Origin: Sedimentibacter sp. MB35-C1
GTDB taxonomy: Bacteria > Bacillota > Clostridia > Tissierellales > Sedimentibacteraceae
DNA: 64,000 nt
Direction: 5' to 3'
NCBI RefSeq assembly: GCF_030913635.1
Contig: NZ_CP133188.1
Span: 3,038,001-3,102,000 of the forward strand
The notes below the pieces were generated by a model, which saw nothing but the letters and a program-made list of their open reading frames with translations, searched no databases and was not told the DNA's origin. Below, in pieces: positions 8,260-16,904 of the stretch (position 1 is its first letter; each line of letters begins with the position of its first letter). A program made the position numbers and the translations under genes.

Positions 8260-9186
8260 ATGGCAATACGACCACCAATCTTGCGTGCCGGGGATACCAT
8301 CGGTGTTGTGACACTTGGTAGTCCCCGAGATGAAGCTACCATTAATGAAAGAATACAATTTCTTGAAAATCTTGGTTTTAGTGTGCTAGTTGGAGATTAT
8401 GTATACTCATCAGAGGGTTACTTGGCTGCAACACCACAGCAACGGGCTTCTGATTTAATGAGCATGTTTGAAAATCCAAATATAAGAGCTATAATTCCTG
8501 TAAGAGGCGGAACTGGAGTTAAGGATGTTATTCCTTACTTAGACTACAACCTTATTAATAGAAATCCTAAAATATTTACTGGATACAGTGATATAACGGT
8601 TTTGCTGAATGTGTTATATATATGGTCAAATCTAATTACTTTCCACAGTTTGCTTTTGATTGATTTCAGAAGCACAACTCCTGCTTATAATTTTAATCAA
8701 TTTTTTACCGCAACTTCAACACTCACATCTCCAAGATTAATGGAAAATCCGCCTGGTATTCCACTGGTAAGCAGAGTCCCCGGAAACGTAAGCGGTACCA
8801 TAGTAGGAGGAAATCTTCAATCATTTGTGGATACCCTTGGAACTCCTTACGAGGTAGATACTAAAGGCAGGATTGTGTTCATCGAAGAAACTCACGAATC
8901 AATAAGCCGTGTTTACAGGCTCGTAACCCATTTAATTCATGCAGGCAAATTCCGTGATTGTGCAGGAATAATTGTTGGTGAGTGCACAAACTGCCCGGAT
9001 GCTTACGGCAAAACATATGAAGATCTCATAAACGACGTACTGGTTCCGCTTGGAAAACCATTGATGACTAATCTCGCTTCAGGCCACGGATATTATAAAA
9101 TGACAATTCCTATAGGTGCTCACGCCAATTTAAATACTTTCGAAAACACACTGATTATAACAGAGCCTACAGTAAGCTTAACCTAA
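8260..9186 (+). CDS. LD-carboxypeptidase (peptidase S66)
   Basis: This 308-residue member of family S66 cleaves the terminal D-alanine from muropeptide tetrapeptides (or related amides) in the cytoplasm during cell-wall recycling. The nucleophile serine lies in FTGYSDIT (about residues 106-113). The catalytic glutamate is in VFIEET near residue 209. The histidine is in the SGHGYYKMTIPIGAHANL stretch near residue 275. The N-terminal half carries RGGTGVKDVIPYLD. Start ATG 8260 is preceded by CCGGAGG. Microcin-type immunity proteins share the fold, so that role cannot be excluded. Confidence 0.85.
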   Translation: MAIRPPILRAGDTIGVVTLGSPRDEATINERIQFLENLGFSVLVGDYVYSSEGYLAATPQQRASDLMSMFENPNIRAIIPVRGGTGVKDVIPYLDYNLINRNPKIFTGYSDITVLLNVLYIWSNLITFHSLLLIDFRSTTPAYNFNQFFTATSTLTSPRLMENPPGIPLVSRVPGNVSGTIVGGNLQSFVDTLGTPYEVDTKGRIVFIEETHESISRVYRLVTHLIHAGKFRDCAGIIVGECTNCPDAYGKTYEDLINDVLVPLGKPLMTNLASGHGYYKMTIPIGAHANLNTFENTLIITEPTVSLT

Positions 9187-9229
9187 AAAATGCAAAGAGA
9201 ATTAGTTGTGCTGCTATTATAAATAAAAT

Positions 9230-9259
9230 GCAGGCGGAATATTACCGGCTTCCGCCTGC
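9230..9259 (-). terminator. Terminator of the TetR gene
   Basis: GCAGGCGGAA (9230-9239) pairs perfectly with TTCCGCCTGC (9250-9259). Read on the minus strand it is followed by ATTTTATTT. It also lies downstream of the LD-carboxypeptidase gene and may act in both directions. Confidence 0.75.
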
Positions 9260-9281
9260 TCATGCACACCATAAACATAAC

Positions 9282-9932
9282 TTACTTTATTAAAAATGAA
9301 TCCGTAATATGTACAATGTATTTCATAGTTTTTTCCAAAGCATACTCAGGATCAATTTTTCCGTTTAAAACCTTCAACAGTATTCCTTCATATATCATAG
9401 TTGCCATTTCATTCATCGATTCCATATCTTCAGCTCTTATCAACCCTTCTTTGACGCACTCACTAACCAGAATCATATCTCTTTCATAAATATTATATTT
9501 TAAGAGCATCTCAGTTGTAGCATCTTCGGAATGTATTCCGAGATCGTCAGGAAATAAATTATAGTATTCCTTTACCACTTCTTTATGATCATCGTTTAAC
9601 CTTGCAAAAAATATTGAATGATATATTTCCGGATTCTTAAAAGAAAAATAGCAAAAACACTCCCATACCTTTAGAAACCTTTCTGCAGAATTGTGGGCAT
9701 TCATCAAATATTTTGGAAGAGCCGCTGTATAATCATTTAAATATTTCAGAGAAGAAAACAAAATCAAATGATCCAAATTCTTAAAGTAATTGTAAATTGT
9801 AGCACTGTTGTATCCTGCATTGCTTGCAACCTTTCTTATGGTAACATATTCAATTCCTTCATTCTTAATTATTTCATCTGTCGCATCTATAAAATACGTC
9901 ATCATCCTTTTTTTCTTAATATTTTTGTCCAT
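9282..9932 (-). CDS. TetR-family transcriptional regulator
   Basis: This regulator has about 216 residues. The N-terminal DNA-binding domain (about residues 10-55) includes EGIEYVTIRKVASNAGYN and SATIYNYFKNLDHLI, the canonical TetR helix-turn-helix followed by the YNYF signature. The C-terminal ligand domain is helical and unrecognised. I prefer ATG 9932, which has AAAGGAAAGG seven bases upstream, over ATG 9953. It is divergent from the betaine reductase operon, whose promoter carries paired palindromes. It is the natural candidate regulator of that operon, though this is inferred from position. Confidence 0.85.
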   Translation of the reverse strand: MDKNIKKKRMMTYFIDATDEIIKNEGIEYVTIRKVASNAGYNSATIYNYFKNLDHLILFSSLKYLNDYTAALPKYLMNAHNSAERFLKVWECFCYFSFKNPEIYHSIFFARLNDDHKEVVKEYYNLFPDDLGIHSEDATTEMLLKYNIYERDMILVSECVKEGLIRAEDMESMNEMATMIYEGILLKVLNGKIDPEYALEKTMKYIVHITDSFLIK

Positions 9933-9979
9933 TATGTACCTTTCCTTTGCCATTTAACTTATGTCAATTATATATTAAT

Positions 9980-10000
9980 TTATGTTCATAAACAACATAA
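9980..10000. promoter_or_regulatory. Candidate TetR autoregulatory operator
   Basis: TTATGTT (9980-9986) and AACATAA (9994-10000) form a perfect inverted repeat with a 7-base spacer, about 50 bases upstream of the TetR start. Size and position suit a TetR dimer, but the region is AT-rich and the match may be accidental. Confidence 0.3.
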
Positions 10001-10104
10001 TTTGTAATTTTATAATTACTGAGTTTTTGGATATTATTATGCGATTTTGGTTATTATTAACTTTAGTAAAATAAAAAAATCAAAAAATAGATAATATTTT
10101 AACA

Positions 10105-10141
10105 AATCATGATTGAAATATAATCATGATTATGTTATAAT
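10105..10141 (+). promoter_or_regulatory. grd operon promoter with two AATCATGATT palindromes
   Basis: TTGAAA (10113-10118), a 17-base spacer and TATAAT (10136-10141) form a good sigma-A promoter. The perfect 10-base palindrome AATCATGATT occurs twice, at 10105-10114 (overlapping the start of the -35) and 10122-10131 (inside the spacer), 17 bases apart. This arrangement suits a repressor that blocks RNA polymerase. The divergent TetR protein is the obvious candidate. Confidence 0.65.
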
Positions 10142-10184
10142 ATAAATTAATAGTTAGTAAAGGCAATATAACTATCCATTATAA

Positions 10185-10242
10185 TTGCAACTTATTTTAT
10201 TCTAGGAAGGAGTGATTAATTAGATTTAATCAATAGTTGCAA
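10185..10242 (+). promoter_or_regulatory. Leader RNA inverted repeats upstream of grdI
   Basis: In the roughly 150-base leader, TTGCAACT (10185-10192) pairs with AGTTGCAA (10235-10242). Inside it, TGATTAA pairs with TTAATCA around a small loop. The enclosed strand carries GGAAGGAGTGA, a ribosome-binding-like sequence with no useful ORF behind it. No terminator T-run follows. I could not match it to a known riboswitch. Confidence 0.35.
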
Positions 10243-10296
10243 AACTAGTAATAAAAAGGTTTGCCTAAAAACAAAAAATTGAAGGGAGTGTAATTG

Positions 10297-11622
10297 ATGA
10301 AACTCGAATTAGGTAATTTTTATGTCAAAGACATCGTCTTTGGAAGTGAAACATCCTTTAAAGACGGCCTTTTAACAATCAGTAAAGAAGAAGCATTGAA
10401 GGTTGTTAAAGAGGACGCACACATAACAGAAGCAGAATTGTACATAGCAAAACCAGGCGATAAAATCAGAATAGTACCTGTTAAGGAAGCAATCGAACCA
10501 AGGACAAGAATAGGTGGCGGTCCTGTTTTCCCTGGAGTTACAGGGGATTTAATGCAAGCAGGGAACGGAAAAACATTGGCATTAAAAAACTGCAGTGTGC
10601 TAGCTGTAGGCAAGCACTGGGGAGGATTCCAGGACGGACTTATTGATATGAGCGGTGAAGGCGCCAAGTACACCTACTATTCTCAATTGAACAACATTGT
10701 TTTAGTTGCTGATACTGATGAAGACTTCGAAAAAAATGAGCAGCAAAAGAAAAACAAAGCGCTCAGATGGGCAGGTATGAGACTTGCTGAGTATGTAGGC
10801 TCATGCGTTAAAGATTTAGTTCCTGAAGAAACAGAAGTATTTGAGCTTGATTCTATGACAAAAAGAACAGGCAATGTAAACGATTTGCCTTCTGTTGTTT
10901 TGGTTCTTCAACTTCAATCACAGATGGAAGCATTAGGCTACAATGATTTGGTATATGGATGGGACGCCAACAGAATGCTGCCTACTTTAATGCACCCAAA
11001 TGAAATTTTGGACGGAGCAGTTATTTCTGGAAGCTTTATGCCTTGTTCATCTAAATGGTCTACGTATGATATTCAAAATTTCCCTGTAATAAGAAGATTA
11101 TACAAGGAACATGGCAAAACAATTAATTTCCTTGGAATCATCACATCAAACTTAAATGTTGCAATGGAGCAAAAAGAAAGATCAGCTCTGTTTGTAGCTC
11201 AAATTGCAAAAACAATCGGTGCTGAAAGCGCTATCGTTGCAGAGGAAGGATACGGAAATCCTGATGCTGACTTCATTGCATGCATAGTTGCGCTTGAAGA
11301 TGCTGGTGTTAAGACAGTCGGCCTTACACCTGAATGCACAGGAAGAGACGGAAAATCACAGCCGTTGGTTACTCTGGATGAAAAAGCTGATGCAATCGTA
11401 TCAGCAGGAGATGTTTCTCAGTTGATTGAACTTCCTCCTATGGAAACAGTTCTTGGAGAACTGGATGCACTGAAGAGGGACGGACTTGCCGGAGGATGGG
11501 CTGTAGATGAAATTCTTGGACCATCAGTTAGAGAAGACGGTTCTATAATAATGGAAAACAATTCTATGTTCTGCGGAGACCAGGTAGTCGGATGGTCACC
11601 TAAGACAGTAAAAGAATTTTAG
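10297..11622 (+). CDS. grdI: Betaine (or sarcosine) reductase protein B, alpha/beta proprotein
   Basis: This is a 441-residue proprotein of the GrdE/GrdG/GrdI family, the pyruvoyl-containing subunit of the substrate-specific component B of glycine-type reductases. In this family, cleavage at a cysteine produces two chains and a pyruvoyl group that forms a Schiff base with the substrate amine. Cys250 in GSFMPCSSKW is the likely site. IEPRTRIGGGPVFPG and KHWGGFQDGLIDM are well conserved blocks. The ATG at 10297 is chosen over the adjacent TTG at 10294 for spacing from GGGAG. The betaine-specific name rests on the adjacent BCCT carrier, and GrdG (sarcosine) cannot be excluded. grdA, grdC and grdD are not in the window. 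Confidence 0.85.
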   Translation: MKLELGNFYVKDIVFGSETSFKDGLLTISKEEALKVVKEDAHITEAELYIAKPGDKIRIVPVKEAIEPRTRIGGGPVFPGVTGDLMQAGNGKTLALKNCSVLAVGKHWGGFQDGLIDMSGEGAKYTYYSQLNNIVLVADTDEDFEKNEQQKKNKALRWAGMRLAEYVGSCVKDLVPEETEVFELDSMTKRTGNVNDLPSVVLVLQLQSQMEALGYNDLVYGWDANRMLPTLMHPNEILDGAVISGSFMPCSSKWSTYDIQNFPVIRRLYKEHGKTINFLGIITSNLNVAMEQKERSALFVAQIAKTIGAESAIVAEEGYGNPDADFIACIVALEDAGVKTVGLTPECTGRDGKSQPLVTLDEKADAIVSAGDVSQLIELPPMETVLGELDALKRDGLAGGWAVDEILGPSVREDGSIIMENNSMFCGDQVVGWSPKTVKEF

Positions 11623-11633
11623 GGAGGTGTACA

Positions 11634-12950
11634 ATGAAAAAGGCAATTCTTTATATAAATCAGTTTTTTGGTCAGATAGGCGGAGAAGACAAGGCAGATT
11701 TCGCTCCTGAAATAAGAGAGGGACTTGTAGGTCCGGCTTTAGAGCTGCAGAAAAAATTGGGAGATGATGTAAAAGTAACCCACACAATAATTTGCGGCGA
11801 TAATTTCATGGGATCTAACACAGAGGAAGCTGTTAAAACTATCTTAGGTTTCTTAAAAGACAAAGAGTTTGACATATTCTTTGCAGGACCAGCATTTAGA
11901 GCAGGAAGGTACGGTAGTGCATGCGGTCATATAGGAAAAGCAGTTTTAAATGAGTTCAAAGTGCCTGTTATTTCTTCAATGAACGAAGAAAACCCTGGAG
12001 TTGAAATGTTCCGTAAGGATATATATATTTTCAAGGGCGGCGCTAGTGCAGCTGCAATGAGAAAAGATGTTGCGAAAATGGCAGCTTTCGGCAAGAAAAT
12101 ACTAGACGGCGAAGAGCTCTTTCCAGCAGAAAAAGAAGGATATTACGGAAGAGGTGTAAGAAGTGTAACATGGACCACCCCTCCTGTATATGCAGCTGAC
12201 AGAGCTGTTGACATGCTTATTAAAAAAGTAAACGGCGAACCATTTGCAACAGAACTTCCAATCCCACCGAAGGACACTGTTGAAATTGCTCCTCCTATTA
12301 AAGATTTATCAAAAGCAACAATAGCAATAGTTACTTCTGGTGGAATTGTGCCTGTTGATAATCCTGACAGAATACAGTCTGCTTCAGCTACAAGATGGGG
12401 AAGATACAATATTGCAGGTATGGATAAATTGGAAAGCGGCGAATTTAAAACTATACATGCTGGATTTGACCCTGAAGTTGCAAACGGAAATCCAAACGTT
12501 ATAGTACCTCTTGATGTATTGAGAGTTTATGAAAAAGAAGGAAAAATAGGAAAACTTCATGATTATTTCTATTCAACAGTCGGTACCGGAACTACTCAGG
12601 GAGAGGCTGCAAGAATGGCAAAAGAAATGATTGTTTATCTGCAAAAAGAACACGTTGACGGAGTTATAATGGTATCAACCTGAGGCACCTGTACACGTTG
12701 CGGTGCAACGATGGTAAAAGAAATAGAACGAGCAGGATTTCCTGTTGTTCAGATGTGCAATCTTGTTCCTGTTGCTAAAACAGTGGGAGCGAACAAAATA
12801 GTTCCTACATTCTCTATCCCTTACCCGCTTGGAGACCCTTCTAGAAGTAAGGAAGAGCAATGGAAAATGAGCTATCATAGAGTTGGCGTTGCTTTAGATG
12901 CTTTGACAACTGATGTTGCAGATCAAACTGTATTCAAGGTTCAAATATAA
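11634..12950 (+). CDS. grdH: Betaine reductase protein B, selenocysteine subunit
   Basis: This is a 438-residue selenoprotein of the GrdB/GrdF/GrdH family. The reading frame passes an in-frame TGA at 12681-12683 (residue 350). It continues without a gap as GTCTRCGATMVKEIERAG and on to a TAA at 12948-12950. The context VST-U-GTC-TRC is the redox-active U-x-x-C motif of protein B, and the full length equals the usual family length. Treating the TGA as a stop would remove the conserved C-terminal quarter. The protein transfers the methylamine leaving group from the Schiff base and passes the carboxymethyl group to selenoprotein A. It follows grdI by 11 bases with an AGGGAGGTG site. Confidence 0.93.
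12684..12706 (+). promoter_or_regulatory. Candidate bacterial SECIS hairpin
   Basis: Immediately 3' of the UGA codon, GCACC (12685-12689) pairs with GGTGC (12702-12706) around a 12-base loop containing GU. Position and size match bacterial selenocysteine insertion hairpins that bind SelB. No pairing energy was computed. Confidence 0.6.
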
Positions 12951-13007
12951 TTAATTTAATATGGGGATGTATTAAAATCATCCCCACTCTAAAGGTGCGG
13001 AGGAAAT

Positions 13008-14498
13008 ATGAATGATATAAATAAAAAAAATAATAAAGTGTTTTACATATCTCTCATTTTTTCAACATCAATAGTATTATGGGGAATTATAGGACAAACG
13101 AGCTTTGCCAGTGCTGCAAATTCTTTGCTGCACTTCCTTTCAAAATACTTCGGGTGGTCATACTTATTGTCAATGTTGATATTCGTAATTTTTGCTGTTG
13201 CTCTGGCATTCAGCAAGTATGGAAATATAAAACTTGGTGCTGATGACTCAAAACCCGAGTATAGTACAGCGTCATGGTTTGCCATGCTGTTTGGAGCTGG
13301 AATGGGTATTGGATTGGTATTCTGGGGTACAGCAGAACCAATATCTCATTTTGTGAAGCCTCTGGGAGATATAGCCCCCGGAAGTTTAGAGGCATCTGAC
13401 TTTGCAATAAAAACCTCTTTTATGCATTGGGGTTTTCATCCATGGGCTAATTACAGCATCATAGGTCTAGCTCTCGCTTATTTTCAGTTCAGGAAAAATA
13501 AGCCGGGACTTATCAGTAGCATATTTATTCCACTTCTAGGAGAAAAAAGGGTTCAAGGTCCAATAGGAAACCTTATAGATATTTTAGCAGTTTTTGCTAC
13601 AGTATCAGGTGTTGCAACGTCTTTGGGGCTAGGAACCTTACAGATAAACAGTGGATTAAACTATCTTTTTAACATTCCAGAAACACCAGTAGTTCAAATA
13701 ATAATAATATCAGTTATCACTGTATTGTTTATCTGGACTGCTGTAACAGGTATTGATAAAGGAATTAAGACATTGGGAGATATAAATTTATACCTTGCGT
13801 TTGGGTTGCTTTCATTGGTTATAATTGTTGGGCCAACGCTGGGAATAATAAACAACATGACTAACGGCCTGGGATTATACTTAAATGATTTCCTGAAAGA
13901 CAGCCTTGGAATAAGTGCATTCGGCGACAATTCATGGCTTGAAGGGTGGAGAATATTCTACTGGGCATGGTGGATTGCATGGGCTCCTTTTGTAGGAAGC
14001 TTTATCGCCAGAATATCAAAAGGAAGAACTATAAAAGAATTTGTAGGCGGGGTTATAGTAGCTCCGGCACTTGCATCAATAGTATGGTTTTCAGCCTTTG
14101 GAAGCCTTGGACTGAATTTAATTGATAAGGTTGGGGTTGAAGGTATTGCAGTTATGACCGAAGCTCCTGAAACAGCTTTGTTTCAAGTATTAAAATACTA
14201 TCCTCTTGGAAACATATTGTCACTAGTTACAGTTGCATTGTTATGTACATTCTTTATAACATCTGCTAACTCTGCAACATTTGTACTTGGCATGTTAACG
14301 TCTGAAGGAAATTTGAATCCAAATAGAAATAGAAAAGTTCTGTGGGGATTAATTCAGTCATTCCTTGCAACTGCATTACTGCTTTCAGGAGGATTGCAAG
14401 CGTTACAGACAGCTTCAGTCGCAGCAGCATTCCCATTTATTTTTGTAATGCTTTTTGCAATGGTTTCTCTAATGAAAGCTTTAAAAACGGAAATATAA
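13008..14498 (+). CDS. BCCT-family glycine betaine/choline/carnitine transporter
   Basis: This 496-residue, twelve-helix transporter belongs to the betaine-carnitine-choline family. Key marks are AMLFGAGMGIGLVFWGTAEP (about residues 92-111) and the tryptophan-rich RIFYWAWWIAWAPFVGSFIA near residue 315, which forms the quaternary-amine box. It begins 57 bases after grdH with a GCGGAGGAAAT site and is probably in the same transcript. The long C-terminal osmosensing tail of osmoregulatory BCCT carriers is absent, which fits catabolic uptake of betaine for reduction rather than osmoprotection. Confidence 0.92.
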   Translation: MNDINKKNNKVFYISLIFSTSIVLWGIIGQTSFASAANSLLHFLSKYFGWSYLLSMLIFVIFAVALAFSKYGNIKLGADDSKPEYSTASWFAMLFGAGMGIGLVFWGTAEPISHFVKPLGDIAPGSLEASDFAIKTSFMHWGFHPWANYSIIGLALAYFQFRKNKPGLISSIFIPLLGEKRVQGPIGNLIDILAVFATVSGVATSLGLGTLQINSGLNYLFNIPETPVVQIIIISVITVLFIWTAVTGIDKGIKTLGDINLYLAFGLLSLVIIVGPTLGIINNMTNGLGLYLNDFLKDSLGISAFGDNSWLEGWRIFYWAWWIAWAPFVGSFIARISKGRTIKEFVGGVIVAPALASIVWFSAFGSLGLNLIDKVGVEGIAVMTEAPETALFQVLKYYPLGNILSLVTVALLCTFFITSANSATFVLGMLTSEGNLNPNRNRKVLWGLIQSFLATALLLSGGLQALQTASVAAAFPFIFVMLFAMVSLMKALKTEI

Positions 14499-14532
14499 AA
14501 ATAACTAATTTAAATATAAAAACTCACCCATA

Positions 14533-14564
14533 AAAAACTCTTCCCCTAGCCAGGAAGAGTTTTT
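14533..14564. terminator. Bidirectional terminator between BCCT and ZIP genes
   Basis: AAAAACTCTTCC (14533-14544) pairs perfectly with GGAAGAGTTTTT (14553-14564) around an 8-base loop. It provides A/T tails on both strands and ends both convergent transcripts. Confidence 0.9.
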
Positions 14565-14588
14565 AACTGCATTATTACCACAAATTTC

Positions 14589-15398
14589 TTAGATAAACAA
14601 CAAGAGGCTTACAGCCATCACAGCCATTCCCCCAACAAGCCCGTATATTGCTAGATGATGCTCTCCATATTCTCTTGCTGAAGGTAGAAGTTCATCAAGA
14701 CTTATATATACCATGATTCCTGCAACTGATGCAAATATAAATCCAAACATAGCATCATTAAAAAATCTGAATAAAATCAAATACCCTATAATTGCCCCAA
14801 TCGGCTCCGATAATCCTGATAAAAATGATAGCTTAAATGCCTTTTTCCTGCTGCCCGTAGCATAAAATATAGGAACAGCAACCGCAATTCCTTCAGGTAT
14901 GTTGTGTATTGCAATCGCAAATGCAATAGGCACTCCAAGACTTGGATCATTCAGTGCAGCTGTAAATGTCGCAAGCCCTTCCGGAAAGTTATGTATACCT
15001 ATGGCAAGTGCAGTAAACATACCCATCCTCATCAAACTGGATTTATGTTCTTCACTTTCTCCGTCCATTTCTTCCACCGTATGTACTTCATGAGGATTTT
15101 CCGTTGATGGAATCAAATTATCAATAACAGCTATAATAAGAATACCGAAAAAAAATCCTCCCACAGTTGCCCAAGCACCCATTTTTACTCCCATTACTGC
15201 AATTAAAGAATCTTTTGCTTTAACAAAGATTTCAACAAATGAAACATAAATCATTACACCTGCTGAAAAACCTAATGCAACAGATAAAAATTTAGTGTTA
15301 GTCCTTTTTGTAAGCAACGAAAGTACACTTCCTATCCCTGTGGAAAGCCCGGCAAAAAGCGTCAGTAAAAAGGCAAACATAACATTAGATAGCTCCAT
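14589..15398 (-). CDS. ZIP-family divalent metal transporter (ZupT-like)
   Basis: This 269-residue protein has about eight membrane helices and both signature helices of ZIP metal importers: [10 protein letters not shown] (helix IV) and [10 protein letters not shown] (helix V), whose His/Glu residues bind Zn, Fe or Mn. A histidine/acid-rich cytoplasmic loop ([16 protein letters not shown]) lies before helix IV. It is transcribed alone from ATG 15398, with AAAGGAG upstream. Confidence 0.9.
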   Translation of the reverse strand: MELSNVMFAFLLTLFAGLSTGIGSVLSLLTKRTNTKFLSVALGFSAGVMIYVSFVEIFVKAKDSLIAVMGVKMGAWATVGGFFFGILIIAVIDNLIPSTENPHEVHTVEEMDGESEEHKSSLMRMGMFTALAIGIHNFPEGLATFTAALNDPSLGVPIAFAIAIHNIPEGIAVAVPIFYATGSRKKAFKLSFLSGLSEPIGAIIGYLILFRFFNDAMFGFIFASVAGIMVYISLDELLPSAREYGEHHLAIYGLVGGMAVMAVSLLLFI

Positions 15399-15537
15399 AT
15401 AATACTCCTTTCAATGTCATTTCCATACAATTAATTATACACCGAAATATCCTAATATAAACTTGTTTATAAACAGCTTTTTAATTTTTTGTTATTAATG
15501 GCAGCCAAAATACTGCAGAGCATAAAATGAACAAACA

Positions 15538-15567
15538 CACGGCATAGCCGAAACCGACTATGCCGTG
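15538..15567 (-). terminator. Hairpin ending the NifX/MinD operon
   Basis: CACGGCATAG (15538-15547) and CTATGCCGTG (15558-15567) form a perfect 10-base stem 33 bases beyond the last gene of the operon. Read on the minus strand, it runs into a moderately T-rich stretch. Confidence 0.6.
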
Positions 15568-15600
15568 CGCTGTAATCAATACTTCTTTATTGTAGGCGTA

Positions 15601-15960
15601 TTATTCGCCGCATTCATCATGATGTTGATGCTCATGGCAGACTGAACCTGTTGATTTTAATGAACCTTTAAGATATGCTTCCGTTGCTGCCTTGGCATCA
15701 CCGCTGGCACCAACAATTACTTCTATCCCTTTTTCATTAAAAATATCTATGGCTCCGCCTCCCATTCCGCCTGATATGATTACATTAATTCCCATATCAT
15801 TTAAAAAGTTTGGCAAAAATCCCGGCCTGTGTCCCGGATTTGGAATTGACTCTTCTTTTGTAATAACATCATTTTCAGTTTCAAAAATATTGAAATTTAT
15901 ACAATGTCCAAAGTGTTCTGTTACTCTTTCATTTTCGCTGGCAACTGCTATTTTTATCAT
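15601..15960 (-). CDS. NifX/NifB-C-terminal-like cofactor protein with His/Cys tail
   Basis: This protein of about 119 residues is a dinitrogenase iron-molybdenum cofactor biosynthesis domain protein (NifX/NafY/MTH1175 type). IAVASENERVTEHFGHC at the start and ISGGMGGGAIDIFNEKGI in the middle are the family hallmarks. The tail CHEHQHHDECGE is a metal-binding-looking extension. The start at ATG 15960 has AAGGAGATAAA upstream. No nitrogenase genes occur nearby, so it more likely carries an Fe-S or metal cluster for another enzyme. It is the last gene of a four-gene operon. Confidence 0.85.
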   Translation of the reverse strand: MIKIAVASENERVTEHFGHCINFNIFETENDVITKEESIPNPGHRPGFLPNFLNDMGINVIISGGMGGGAIDIFNEKGIEVIVGASGDAKAATEAYLKGSLKSTGSVCHEHQHHDECGE

Positions 15961-16037
15961 TTTTATCTCCTTTATATATATTATCTGGTAAAAGGTATTT
16001 AGCCTCAACCATTTCCTAAACTTATTTTATTCCTACT

Positions 16038-16904
16038 TCATTCGCTGTACAGCAATTCCATAGTCTTGCTGTATAAATGTTTTACAACCGTGCCGGATTT
16101 GCATTCTACATCGACAATGGTTTGGCCATTATTAACAGCCTTAACAGCTTCTGAATCATAAGGTATTCTACCTACAAACGGAATTTTGTTCTCCTTACAA
16201 AACTTTTCTATTTTTTCAGAATTTTCATAATTAATATCATATTTATTTATGCAGACTGCAACCCTTGCACCGAACTTAGCTGCGGTATTTATTATCCTTT
16301 CCATATCACTGATACCTGAAACAGAAGGCTCTGCAACTATCAGTACCATGTGAACACCGCTCAGTGATGCAATAACAGGGCACCCTATTCCAGGAGAGCC
16401 GTCTATTATTGATAATTCAGCACTAGGAGCTGCTGATCTCATTTGTTTTTTCACTTCACTTACCAGCATCCCAGAAGTACCATTTCCCATTTTTAGCTGT
16501 GCTGTTGAAAAAACTTTTTCATTTTCGGAATACAACATAAGCTCTCCGGCAACAGATGGTCTCAAGCTTACCGCATTGACAGGGCAAACAAGTTCGCAAA
16601 CACCGCAACCCTCACAAGCAAAAGGATCGACTTTATACATTTCTGTTTTAGATATGGCACTAAATCTGCAACTTCTGGCACATTTGCCACAATCAATGCA
16701 TATTTCCGGGTCTATTTCCGCTTTTGGGAGGCCATAATAATCCGTTATTTCCGGATTGGTGTTTTGTCCGGCTATAAGGTGTAAATTAGGCGCATCAACA
16801 TCGCAGTCAGCATATGATTTAGCATCGGAAAGCTTTATAAATGCACTTGCTATCGTAGTCTTTCCGGTGCCGCCTTTACCGCTGAGAATTAATAGCTGCT
16901 TCAT
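16038..16904 (-). CDS. MinD/Mrp-type ATPase with inserted two-cluster ferredoxin domain
   Basis: This 288-residue P-loop ATPase carries the deviant Walker A SGKGGTGKTT (residues 8-17) and the acidic ADCDVDAPNLHL motif. Two 4Fe-4S ferredoxin motifs are inserted at about residues 69-110 (CIDCGKCARSC and CEGCGVCELVCP). Such proteins pair an ATPase related to Fe-S scaffold carriers (Mrp/Nbp35) with ferredoxin clusters. It overlaps the preceding paralogue by 29 bases and has its own GGAGGTG site. The pair probably acts as a heterodimer. Confidence 0.88.
   Translation of the reverse strand: MKQLLILSGKGGTGKTTIASAFIKLSDAKSYADCDVDAPNLHLIAGQNTNPEITDYYGLPKAEIDPEICIDCGKCARSCRFSAISKTEMYKVDPFACEGCGVCELVCPVNAVSLRPSVAGELMLYSENEKVFSTAQLKMGNGTSGMLVSEVKKQMRSAAPSAELSIIDGSPGIGCPVIASLSGVHMVLIVAEPSVSGISDMERIINTAAKFGARVAVCINKYDINYENSEKIEKFCKENKIPFVGRIPYDSEAVKAVNNGQTIVDVECKSGTVVKHLYSKTMELLYSE

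Noticed and set aside
12681-12683. In-frame stop splitting grdH into two genes or a pseudogene
   Set aside because: The downstream frame continues the conserved family sequence without gap, the U-x-x-C motif is correct, and a hairpin follows. Selenocysteine is the better explanation.
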